From: Callaeas wilsoni
Taxonomy: Eukaryota; Chordata; Aves; Passeriformes; Callaeidae
Assembly (NCBI GenBank): GCA_013398955.1
Contig: VWPU01012732.1
Span: forward strand, 1 to 64,000
Length of the DNA: 64,000 bases
Direction: 5' to 3'
The translations under genes and the position numbers were made by a program. Positions 1-9,900 of this stretch are shown piece by piece (the stretch's first letter is position 1; every line of letters begins with the position of its first letter). Under the pieces are notes generated by a model that saw nothing but the letters and a program-made list of their open reading frames with translations, was not told the origin of the DNA and did no database searches.

Positions 1-330
1 CCCACGGCTCCCCACGGCTCCCCCCGGCCGCGGGGGCCCCGCTCCCGCCCGCCCGGGCTGCCCCGGATTCCGGGCGCTGGCAGATTCCGGGCGCTGTCTC
101 AGGGGGTGCCAGGCCGCAGAGTGCCCGCAGCCTCCCCGCCGAGGCCGGGGCGGGGACAGGTGAAGGCCGTTTGTCGTGAGCAGCTGTGCTGGAGGGGGAG
201 GGAGGGTCTCACCCGGGGGGGAAGACATGGTCAGGGTGTCAGGTACCCCGCCAGCGGCAGCTTGGTCTCCACTCTGTTACCTCGCCAATCAGCGTTAAGT
301 GCAATTTTTTCTGCCTTTGGGGTTTTTTTT
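1..330 (+). promoter_or_regulatory. TCFL5: TCFL5 CpG-rich promoter and 5-prime leader region
   Basis: The first 200 bases are very GC-rich and CpG-rich, with GC-box-like runs, then the sequence turns AT-rich before the TCFL5 start codon. This looks like the CpG-island promoter of a TATA-less gene. A possible donor (GACAG then GTGAAG, intron starting at 160) and a possible acceptor (TTTGCTGTAG ending at 412, two bases before the ATG) would splice a non-coding leader directly onto the start codon. The window edge may cut the promoter. The start site itself cannot be placed from sequence. Confidence 0.5.
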
Positions 331-414
331 TAATGGATAGTACTGACAATTGTTGAAGGTTTTATGGTTTTCTGTTGAAAGGGACATTGGTAACTGATTA
401 GGTTTGCTGTAGCC

Positions 415-1145
415 ATGTCAGGATCAGCCCCCGAGGAGCCTCAGACCATTCCTCAGAGCCCAGCTAGTGTTCCTGACCCCGCTCCCGTTGCTGTCGGACG
501 TGGAGGCTCAAGTGACAGTTCCTTTGGTGAGCAAAACCTTGGCTTCGCCACCCCCGAGGCCAGCCTGGTGGAGATGATGGACATTGAGTACACCCAGCTG
601 CAGCACATACTGTGCTCACACACGGAGGCGCAGAGTAGTGAAGGTGAAGTGGAAGCCAGGCTCAGCGCTTTCTCCTCGCCTGGCCCCTCTGCAGACCCCC
701 CTCTGCAGCAGCCCTCCCCCAGCACCAGTCAGGACGGGGGCTCATCCAACAGCTCTGGGAACCAGTCGGTCTGTCCAGTTACCTGTCAGTCAGGGTTGCC
801 TTGTGACAGCTACTGGCCGAGTTCTAACCCACACCTGGGCTATGCTGACTTGCAGGAGCTCAGGATGATGTTACTTAGCGAGTCCAACCTCCCTGGGAAC
901 CAAAGAGAGAAAGCACCCAACAGTAGCTCTGTAGAAGTCTCGGGATGCAGTGTAGTAAAAGCTAAACAGGGTGAAAATTTTGGGGGGAAGAATAAGGAAA
1001 ACATATTTGTTGAAAATTCGGCACTGGCACCAGAGGTTAGATCTAAACCTGCAGTAAGAGCTCGGTTGGAAGACAGATTCAACAGCAGCCCGACAGAAAA
1101 CCCCAGATGTCAAGAACCCCGAGAATCTGGAGTAACTCTTAACAA
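415..1145 (+). CDS. TCFL5: TCFL5 exon 1 (coding part)
   Basis: Encodes residues 1-243 plus two bases of Asn244. It holds the conserved motif VEMMDIEYTQLQHILCSH, the motif ELRMMLLSE and, near its end, RARLEDRFNSSP. The donor is CTTAACAA then GTGTGT. Without splicing, the frame runs on to a stop at 1177-1179, giving a 254-aa protein with no bHLH domain. Confidence 0.93.
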
Positions 1146-4100
1146 GTGTGTTGCAATTACTTTTAGTTTATGTTGTTAAACTATGTATCATGTAGTTCAA
1201 AAGTGGTTTGCTAAGTGAAACCTAAGAATAGTGCTTGTTTTAATACGTGAGAAGGATGGGTTGGGCTTTGTTAAACTGTGCCATGGAATGTGGCTGCGAC
1301 TCCACTGAGCTCAGCTTAGGCCCCTCTGTTTGTTGCATAAATGGTACAGCATGGAGTTCCAAAATTAATTACTTTACAACTTTATTCTTGATATAACATG
1401 TACTGTAAATAAAGGTTAGAGAACATTACCTAGTTTTAATATGCAGCTTGCTAAAAGCAAAGTAGAGTTTTGATCATAATAATAATAATAATAATAATAG
1501 AGGTGGGTTATAATGTGGAGGTCTGACTATGGGGAAAACTTTAAGCAAAAATATTGTTTTACAACCTAACCCTGTACTTTTCTTAGTGTGCTGACAAAAT
1601 GTTTTATTGAGGTGTGAAGCAACTTGTTACTGCACAGAATAAAATACCTCCTTGGCTGATTTTTCTTTTATTTGGCCCCTGAAGTGGGCAATATGGCAAT
1701 AAAAGTGATTTCTGTTTACAGTAAATGAAAGTGGTTTCTTGGTGATAGAAAGTGGTTTCTTGGTGATTTGTAGGTGTACTTTTATTTCTGCACTCATTTT
1801 CGAGCAGTCAGCCTGGTATGTTTTCTGTGTTTGTTTGTTTTTGTTTAAAGTTTAGTGACATTGATCCACCAGCCCTCAGAAGTGGTGGGTGTTCCTCTTC
1901 ACCAGCAAGGGAACAGGTGTGCTGCACTAGGGAAAAACAAGGCTGCACCTGCCACACGTTCCCTGCCATTTACTTACCCGTTCTTTACCATGAACGCATG
2001 TTCTGCTGCTGGAAGTGCTAATCCTTCCCAAACACAGGTAACTCCTCTGCCAGGTGCCAGTGCTGATAGGATTAACTTCCTAGGTGTAGTAGAATTCTGA
2101 TAGAGTGTGGCTGGGTTTGAATAGGGATGAGCTGAATGATCTGTAATGCAATTTACTTATTAATCTTTAAGACAATCGAGTCACTTTTGTGGCATTTGTA
2201 ATTACCTACATCGCAGTAATGAGCAGTAGGCCACTAGATTTCTTTTTTTCTAGAGTTTATCAGTTTATCATCAGTTTCATCTGTGCAAGGCAGCAAGGAG
2301 ACACAGTACCATTTTCTGTGGTTCCTTTCTAATTCATTTTGGTAACAAAGATATTTCCCTCTCCACAACTTGCAGTAACCTCTGAAGCAAAAGTGATAGC
2401 ATGGCACTCAGAAATGTCAGAGGTATCCCCAACATTCATCACTCTGTCAAAACCCCATGGTTGTGTGTATTTGGGATTTATTCTGCCTGAAGAAGTAATT
2501 TAAGAAGCTAACAGAAAGGCATCAAAATAGTTTCTCTTTTTTTAATGTATATAATCCTGTAAGTATTTCCTTTTTGTTTTCACAGACCTGTGGAACATCT
2601 TGCACTATTTTGGAAGCTAGCAAACATCAAGACGTTGGGCCACCTAAGGCATTCCCTTTTCTCTATCAGGAAGTTGAATCCACAAAACAGACAGTAGGTG
2701 CTATAAATAAAGCGTTGCCTGAGGAAGTTTGGATTAAAGTTGGAGGTAAACCATTTATCTTCTTTTCACTTAGTTTTCTTTTGGTCTTCAAATCTAAATG
2801 TTTTTTCTAAATTTGTGTCTGCTCTGGAATTACGACTTTAGTGAATGTGGGAGGTGAGGTTTTTGTAGCAGAGATGGGCAGCATGGGGCTAGATTTCTTC
2901 AAGAAAGTTCAACACCTATGAGTTTTACTATACTTTCAAAATTGTTTAGCACTTCTGGCTTGAAATGAGGAGACTTGAGGTTACAAGGTACCTTTGAAAA
3001 TCTGGCCCTTGGGTCAGCAACTGGTTTCTTTAGAATCATAGAATCATTAAGGTTGGAAAAGACCTCCAAGATCACTGAGTCCAGCCTTTGACCAAACACC
3101 ACCAAACCCTGTGGCAGAGGGGTACGTTCTTTCACAAACAAAGCTGATCCAGCAGATCCAGTCAGTATCAAACTGAAGAACATTTTAAGGGCTGCCTCAA
3201 GTGTTTACCAAGGGCAGGCATGATCTCGGTGGGCTCTCTGAGAAAATGTGAATTTTGGAATAGCAAGCAGTGCCTTAGGTTTTCTGCAGGACATGTCTTG
3301 CTGTAAGAATCAACATAGGCTGGCAGTAAAGCTTCAATGATTATTCCACATAAATAAAGCACCAAAAAAACTTTCCATGATGACTATTTTCAGGTTAGTG
3401 GGAGAGTAATAAATAGGTCATTCTTTTCATCTTTATTTTTTCCAACAAGACACCTTATGCAAGCAAGCCATAAACAGAAGTTGCAGCCGAATGAATCTGT
3501 TGGATCCAAACATGGATCGTAAACCTCTCGGTGAAATTCGGAATGCCCGGGACAACAACCAGAGCACTGCAGCTGCCCAGGGCCCCTGGCAGTCAGCACA
3601 GCCCAGCTCCAGTGTGCAGGTACAAAGTGGTTCCCAGGATGGAAGTGCTCAGAGAAGGGAAAGGCACAACCGCCTGGAGAGAGACAGGAGGTAATTCTTG
3701 AAGCCTAAAATATGGGTACTGCAATAATCTGATTATCCAGAGTAAATGTAAACTTGACATATTTTATGTTAGCTCCAAGAAAAAGCAGTGCAGGAGGTGA
3801 GGGTTTGGTGTTTGTTAGAGGAAAGAGATATCTGTGTTTCATTGTGGTTGTCTTTGTGTTTTTACTCTGTAAACAAACAAGAGATTTCAAATCTTTTCAC
3901 CCATTCTGTAAAGATAAGGTGACTTGTGTGTAACAAAACTAATACACAAAGCTTGCAGCAAACAAAAAGCAGTCCCAAAAGTCCATGGCTGGTAGCCCAT
4001 GTGAGTAGTCTTCCTGTTTTCTGTATTTGTCCCTTCCCTCTGGCACATGGTTGATAACCTTGTGTGTTTGCCTGCAGGCGCAGGATCCGGGTTTGTTGTG

Positions 4101-4996
4101 ATGAGCTCAATCTCCTCGTTCCCTTCTGCACCATTGACACTGACAAGGCAACAACTTTGCAGTGGACAACTGCATTCCTCAAGTACATTCAGGAAAGGCA
4201 CGGCGACTCCCTGAAGCAGGTTTGAAATCTCATTTCATTTTTGGTCTTGATAAAAATGGGAAATGTTTTAAAGCCATCATAATGTAACATATAGCTGAGA
4301 TGCAAAACTTCTGCTTGATGCTGTTTGTGAAGGACCCACCATTTCCTTGAACCTCCCTTTAAATTTTTATTTTTTATTTCTTTCAGCTGTTTGAGTTTGC
4401 TAGTGAGAAATGACACGCTGTCCTCAGTCAGTGTTTTCAAATTGGATTTTAAAATTCATTTTTTTTAGTTACCCAATTCCTGAGCGTGATCCTGTTTGGA
4501 CAACAATATAAAATTAAGGTCATCTTCAATCATTCCTCACCTCCTTAATTTTCTCTATTTTGTACCTCTTTCACAGGCTTCTAGTTAGTTCAGGGAGGGG
4601 GATCACAGGTACCTGCCCACGCTGTATTGAGTGGGTGAGCAGAGTTAAAGGGTTACACTCCTTAAAAGCAGCTCCCACTCTCCTCAGCAGTAGTTGCAGC
4701 TCCAGAGTAATTCTGGCTCTGCCAAGAATTTTAGGAGAGTGTGTATTGGAAAACCTGCTGGTCTGGATGCTGGCATGCCCCCTCTTCCTTCCTATTGAAG
4801 GCACAAATGAAACAAAAGCATCCATCTCAAGTAAATATCTACGTTAAATATAACAGTTATTTTTTGCATTTTGATTTTTTAGGAATTTGAGACTGTGTTC
4901 TGTGGTAAAACAGGCAGGAGACTAAAAACTGGAAGACCAGAGTCCTGTGTAATGTGTCCAGCACAGGAAAGCCGCACGGCTATGGAGACCAAATAG
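415..4996 (+). CDS. TCFL5: TCFL5, transcription factor like 5 (bHLH protein), complete coding region in six exons
   Basis: TCFL5 is a nuclear basic helix-loop-helix factor that binds E-box-type DNA; in mammals it is best known from testis. Six exons (415-1145, 1851-2037, 2586-2745, 3450-3690, 4078-4219, 4883-4996) join to 1575 nt and 524 aa, against about 500 in human. The N-terminal block YTQLQHILCSH, the RARLEDRFNS block and the whole bHLH region match the human protein as I recall it. The basic region is residues 428-441, with H432, E436 and R440 at the positions typical of class B (CACGTG-preferring) bHLH proteins. Helix 1 follows at about 441-455 and helix 2 at about 463-482. The basic region is split by the exon 4/5 junction. 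The ATG at 415 is in a fair context (TAGCCATGT) and gives the conserved MSG start. Nothing is broken. The gene is convergent with COL9A3, as in human. Confidence 0.95.
1408..1703 (+). terminator. TCFL5: Three poly(A) signals inside TCFL5 intron 1
   Basis: Exact AATAAA hexamers occur at 1408-1413, 1638-1643 and 1698-1703, all inside the 705-nt first intron and all on the coding strand. They lie downstream of the in-frame stop that ends the unspliced exon 1 frame at 1179. Use of any of them would give a short transcript. The hexamers are seen directly; their use is inference. Confidence 0.35.
1475..1500. repeat. (AAT)n microsatellite
   Basis: About eight uninterrupted AAT units in TCFL5 intron 1. 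Confidence 0.9.
1727..1767. repeat. Tandem pair of a 20-base unit, period 21
   Basis: The 20-base unit GAAAGTGGTTTCTTGGTGAT occurs at 1727-1746 and identically at 1748-1767, with one base between copies. It lies in TCFL5 intron 1 just after the last intronic AATAAA and is G/T-rich. This is either a recent small duplication or a G/T-rich downstream element for that poly(A) signal. Confidence 0.85.
1851..2037 (+). CDS. TCFL5: TCFL5 exon 2
   Basis: The acceptor TTGTTTAAAG and donor ACACAG then GTAACT give 187 nt. It completes Asn244 and encodes residues 245-306, starting LVTLIHQPSEVVGVPL, which aligns with the human LVTLIRHPSELMNVPL block. Confidence 0.93.
2586..2745 (+). CDS. TCFL5: TCFL5 exon 3
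   Basis: 160 nt, residues 307-359 plus one base of Asp360. The acceptor is TTTTTGTTTTCACAG and the donor GGAG then GTAAAC. It contains EASKHQD and LPEEVWIKVG, both recognisable in human TCFL5. Confidence 0.93.
3032..3110 (-). mobile_element. CR1 LINE 3-prime fragment
   Basis: The + strand begins AGAATCATAGAATCATTAAG and continues with a GGTTGGAAAAGACC-type block. This is the reverse complement of the CR1 3-prime end with its ATTCTATG tail repeats, so the element points left. It lies in TCFL5 intron 3 and only the 3-prime tip is recognisable. Confidence 0.8.
3450..3690 (+). CDS. TCFL5: TCFL5 exon 4
   Basis: 241 nt, Asp360 to the first two bases of Arg440. The acceptor is TTTTTTCCAACAAG and the donor GACAGGAG then GTAATT. 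It encodes the linker KPLGEIRNARDN and ends in the basic region RRERHNRLERDR. The junction falls inside the DNA-contacting segment, so isoforms skipping exon 5 would lose the domain. Confidence 0.94.
4078..4219 (+). CDS. TCFL5: TCFL5 exon 5
   Basis: 142 nt, completing Arg440 and encoding residues 441-487. The acceptor is GTTTGCCTGCAG and the donor AAGCAG then GTTTGA, a rather weak donor. It encodes most of helix 1, the loop and helix 2 (CCDELNLLVPF, DKATTLQWTTAFLKYIQERH), nearly identical to human. Confidence 0.95.
4883..4996 (+). CDS. TCFL5: TCFL5 exon 6, last coding exon
   Basis: The acceptor is TTTTGATTTTTTAG. Encodes residues 488-524, starting EFETVFCGKTGRRLK, and the stop TAG at 4994-4996. 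The CGKTGRRLK block matches the human C-terminus. Confidence 0.94.
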   Translation, partial: EFETVFCGKTGRRLKTGRPESCVMCPAQESRTAMETK

Positions 4997-6812
4997 CCTG
5001 ACCTGCCCTCCTTGAACTGTGTGACTGTAGCCCAAACTCTGTTTTCTTCTTTCCATTTACATGCTGAATAGGAATTTGAAAGTGTAACTTGTAAATATAT
5101 ATAAATAGAGATTTAAAGGAAACATTCTTTATTGCAAATGGAAATGGAAGTTAACTACCAGCAGTGGAAATCAATGCCCTGTTCAAGGGGCCTTGGGACC
5201 AGAAATGATAAGAAAATGTAATGACTAAATATTTTTATCCTTTAGTTATACAAAATTTGCTTGTCATCCTGCTTTGGGGTCCTATTTAATTGTTTGCTTT
5301 TACTTTCTTTTTTAAAGATGATGCAGTACAGATTGGAAGAGTTGTAGACCATCCATCTGCCTGCTATTTTAATGGCTAGATGCAAACTCATTCTTCCAGT
5401 GTAAAAAGAAACTAAAGTAACTATATTATAATGCCCGTTTTTCCATTTGAAATGTAAATATTGTATTGGTTATTTGGATAAGTGCAGAGTTTCTAAACTG
5501 TGTGTATTATGAATTTTGCATTTGCATACATATTTAACATAATTAGCTCCAAAGAGTAGTGCAATGGTGTTGGCATTTTTAAATTCAGTATTATTTTTAA
5601 TGTCTGCCACACAGCTGTCCAACAGGTTCTTGTGTTGTTACTTTAGACTAAAAGTGGCATATTTTAAACAGTAGATATTTAAATGCACAAACTATTTTTA
5701 TATTTAAAGAGAAATATGATGCTTTGTTCATTGGCTTTGGCATATAGGACAGAAATAGAACTGTGTGTGAGCTGAGAGTGGTTTTATTAACTTTTGTAAA
5801 TAGATGATGCTAGCAAGTTTTAAAGTATAAAAAGTTCTACCAAAGTTAATACTGGATTAAATCACGGATAAGAACAATTGTGCAGCAATTTATGTCCAAA
5901 CAATCCTAGTAAAACCAGTTCTGGAAAATGGAGTTTAGCCAAGGTAATTTGATTTGTATAATGACACTTACAACATCACAAAGAAAAGGTTAAAAAAAAT
6001 CTCCTTTTATTTTTACAACAGTTCATACAGGTGGTTTTGGCTGGACTTTAAAAGAGCATCCTTTCTTAGGTGGGGTTCCATCACAATTACTGTGCAAATA
6101 GCTGAAGTAGAGGTCATGGAAATGCTGTCATTTCCTTTGTTATCATATGGAAATATACAAAAATTCTTCTCAGGAAATTAAAATATTTACATTACTCCTT
6201 TTGCAGAATTTGCTTGCAAGAGGATTACTGTTCACTAGTCCTGGCAAATATTTGAGGTGCAATCTGAAAATTTCTAACTGGCAGCACAGACTTAAGCAAT
6301 GGTCATTCCTTAGGCCTGAAGTTCAGATGCTAACTCAGGATATTGCAATGCCTGATTTCCACTGATGGAAGAGGCAGCTCGGTGCCTCAACAGCGTGTCT
6401 GAGTGCACAAACCTGCAGGACTGAAGTCAGTGGGAGCAGCACCAAGGAATTCAATGGAAAAGGCTCAACCTTTCTTAGCAAAAAGTCGTGATCTTTAGTA
6501 CATGGGGGGTGATGGTAAAAAGGAGCAATGCTTCCTCTTGCAGGTCTCTTGAGCAAAGGGAGGAAGGAAAGGTGAGGTTGTTTAGCAATAAAAATTCTGG
6601 AAAATAATTGGGGGGAGGAAAAAGATAGTCATAAAGCATCTTTTAATTAAAGTTTTCATCTGATGCTTTCTTTTTCATAGAACTGTGTCAAAGTCTCCAC
6701 TTAATAGAATAGAAGGAGCATCTGTCCTTTTAGCACTAGAAGGATTCTGTTTTCTTACAATGCACTGTTTATTTAAATATTCAGTCACTTCTTCACTTCT
6801 TGTACTGTTGGT
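4997..6812. other. Convergent 3-prime region between TCFL5 and COL9A3
   Basis: This 1.8-kb AT-rich stretch has no coding potential that I can support. The first part is the TCFL5 3-prime UTR, since conserved-looking A/T-rich sequence follows the stop. Candidate + strand poly(A) signals are ATTAAA at 5856-5861 and AATAAA at 6587-6592. Candidate signals for COL9A3, read on the other strand, are TTTATT at 6768-6773 and TTTAAT at 6642-6647. If the 6587 signal is used by TCFL5 and the 6642 signal by COL9A3, the two transcripts end within about 100 bases of each other. Confidence 0.6.
6768..6773 (-). terminator. COL9A3: Candidate COL9A3 poly(A) signal
   Basis: AATAAA on the minus strand, only 40 bases beyond the COL9A3 stop codon. 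An ATTAAA at 6642-6647 is the next candidate. Which is used cannot be told from sequence. Confidence 0.45.
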
Positions 6813-6988
6813 TTATGATTTTTTGGAAGTTGATGCTGCAACAGCTCCCATGCAAGCCGACGTGTCACATATTCCTGGAGTTCCCTGAGCCCCAACAGTC
6901 CCAGGAGTCCCAGGATCCCCTGGCAGCCCGGGTTCACCCTGAGCACCATCACGGCCGTTTTTAGTAATTCCAGGCACACCAGGTGGGC
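6813..6988 (-). CDS. COL9A3: COL9A3 exon 32 (end of COL1 and NC1)
   Basis: The acceptor is CTCTTGTTTAG. Completes Gly618, encodes residues 619-675 and ends in TAA at 6815-6813. It contains the conserved GITKNG imperfection and the COL1/NC1 junction [15 protein letters not shown], whose two cysteines are used for interchain disulfides in collagen IX. The tail AASTSKKS is short. Confidence 0.95.
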
Positions 6989-9900
6989 CTAAACAAGAGA
7001 GGGGAAAAGATTACATGAAATATTTCCATCTCTTTTTTAATATCTGTATATATGTGTTGCTTTTAGAGATTTTAACATCCTTTGAGTGTCTGTATATCAC
7101 ACTTGTTATGGCCTGTTGAGTACAAGGTGTTTTCAATAAATTTACCCTGAATCTGAAGTATGTGCTTTGGATTTTTGTATCCCTAATTTGGTCAAGGGAT
7201 GTTGTGGCTGTGTGAGCTCACAGTTTATTAATGTGGATTAATGCAATTATTTTATGGAAGATTCTGAGACAATGGGGTATAACTATTATAAAATTCCATG
7301 GTATAAATTTTGTGGAAGAATTTAAGATAACGTGGTTATAAATATTCTGGCTTTATTAAATTCTATCAGTGCAGAGCCTGCTTTTGGTGCCTGCAGTTTA
7401 TTCATTGTACAGGTGTGATCCCAATTAGAAAAGCTGCTTTAACAGGTGAGCAAAATAAAGAATATTCTCCCAAGTTTTTAATAGATATTAATTAATTTGC
7501 ATAAATTAATGTTGAATCTTTTAATAAAGGAATCATCAGGAAGCAGGCACCATCCTTTGCCTAAGTCTGAAGAACCCCTTTAAATTAGGGATGCTAATCT
7601 GTTGCCACCAGCACGCAGAGCTGTCCCTCCTCAGCCTTTTCAGCCTTTACTTCAGTGATGGAGCATTCAATGATTTCCCCCACTTACCCTGAAGTCCTTG
7701 ATCACCATCGGGCCCATCGATGCCTTGGCCAACAGGTCCTTTATCTCCCTTTTCACCGCTGTCACCTTTAATCACAAACACAATTTCCACAGTGAGTTGT
7801 GCTCTGCAGCTGGAGCCAAGGACAGGAAGGGGAGAGAACGAGAAGCTACGGATCCTCTGGATGTTGCAGGGATCTTTGCTTATGTGGCACCCCTAAAGAT
7901 GCAGAACTCCCTCTAGAACTGCACCAAGGCCTGATCTCTTCTCCCCAGTGCTGAATTCAGTACAAGTTCACAATTTATTTCAGCGGGCATAAAAGAGAAG
8001 CAAATTGTTTCAGTCTTAACTTGCCTCTGGGTCCAGGATCACCAAGCTCTCCTGTTGGCCCTCTGTACCCAGGGGGCCCACGAGGACCAGGATGCCCGAC
8101 GCTTCCCGTAGCTCCAGGAGGCCCCGGGGGCCCGGCTGGGCCAGGCCGTCCCGTCATCCCAGGAGCCAAGGGCTTTCTCAGGTTAGCAGCCAACTGTGCA
8201 ATTTGCTCTGAAAAACACAATTCAACACTGCTTCTCCAACATTTGCACTCTTTCTTCGGGCAGAACTTCCTGCCACTGCTCCTGGCAGAAGGAAACATTG
8301 AATCTGTCCTTTCAGCTCACCTGTAGCTTTATGGGGTTTTTTTTTACATCTCCACAGAGGGAGATTTTAATCATAAATCTGCAGAGTTCTAAGCTGTTGA
8401 TTACTCCTGTTTCTAAAACCACTTTAAAGGATGTCAAGTATTCTAACAAATTACACTTAAATAATTAAAACAAGCTTCCTGAAGCAAACGTTCAGAGTTT
8501 ATCCTCATCCCAAATGAGGAATGTAACCTCCAAATGCAAAACAATCACTTTAAAGGAAGAAGGACACTCCCTGGAGACCTGCTCCAAGGAAATGAGGTGC
8601 ACTGAGGAGAGGTGAAGTTCAGAATGACACAGGTTAGGGCAGGAGGTCTCACACAACACTTGTGTCAAAGCTGCTTTCAGTGCATTTTGACCATTGCCCT
8701 GATGAATCATTTAAAAATATTAATTTTAGAACACTGTAAGACATCTCCAATGAGGTGACCTCCTGAATAATTTCCTTACACTAAAGGTCAATGTATTTTT
8801 CTCTTATCAAGACAGAAAATTAACACATCTCAGAAGCCATCTTATGTTCAGGATCTACTCATCTGGTAATTAAAGTCAGTTTTCTCTCAGTAATACTCAC
8901 CATTTATCATTTCCCCACAGAGTTCTCTGATATGTTGTTCACTGGCCTCTTTGCCCTGCAATTAACAGAATAATTTGTCCTTGAACAAACCTCCTTATCA
9001 ATAACCAGCCCTGGCAGCAGCTTCAGGACACAAAACACATTTCCAGGAGCTCAGGAAGCAGCACAGGGTCCTGCATGAAGAGCAGGGGGTCTTTCCCCTC
9101 TTTAAAAGGTGACAGCTTCCCTTCAGAACTCTGCTGTACAAGTGGCAGAGATTAATTTTAATGTTAGGCCAGATATTTAATCTGGGGTTTATTTTGCCTT
9201 ATTTTTGCCTGCTGAAATGCAGGACTTTATTTTTTTGGCTAGCATCCAAACCCCACGATCCATTTAGTCACTTCACAGACTCCCTGACCGTGCCACAGCA
9301 GACACTTACAGGAGGTCCAGGTTTTCCTGTGATGCCAGGGACACCCCTCTCCCCCTGGTGACCCATGGGTCCTGGATGTCCTGGGATCCCTGGTGCTCCA
9401 GCTGTCCCGTTAGGTCCTTGGACACCTTTTGGACCAAGTTCTCCTCTTCTTCCTGGCTGCAGTGAAGATTAAAAAAGACCAAAACCACTTAAAATGGAAG
9501 ACCTGGTCCATTCTTTTCTCCTGGGGGTTAGTTAAAATTTTCTTCAGGTTTCCTGAATGGATCTGGATGATTGTATTCACTTCTTACATCCTAAAGATGT
9601 TTTCGCATATATAGGTCCTGATAAGAGGAGTCCTTGCTGCAGCAAAATTACCAAACACATTTCAATATTTTGAATGCTACAAACCCCTGTTTTTCTCACA
9701 GATTTTATAGCGTGATTGTGAGGAAAGCCTGCTTCTAGGGAATGACACCAGAGCAGAGTTTATTATACAAAGATGCAAACAGTCATGTATACTCCTAAAT
9801 CCTTTGGGGCATGAGCCCCCAGTGTCTGACACTTACCTCTCCTTTTTGGCCAGGGGGACCAAAGGGACCCTGTCAGAAAGAAAAGGGAAATAAGAAAGAG

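Noticed and set aside
106..333. A 75-codon open frame upstream of TCFL5
   Set aside because: It lies in the CpG-rich leader, ends before the TCFL5 start and has a low-complexity Arg/Pro/Gly composition. At most an upstream ORF, with no evidence that it is translated.
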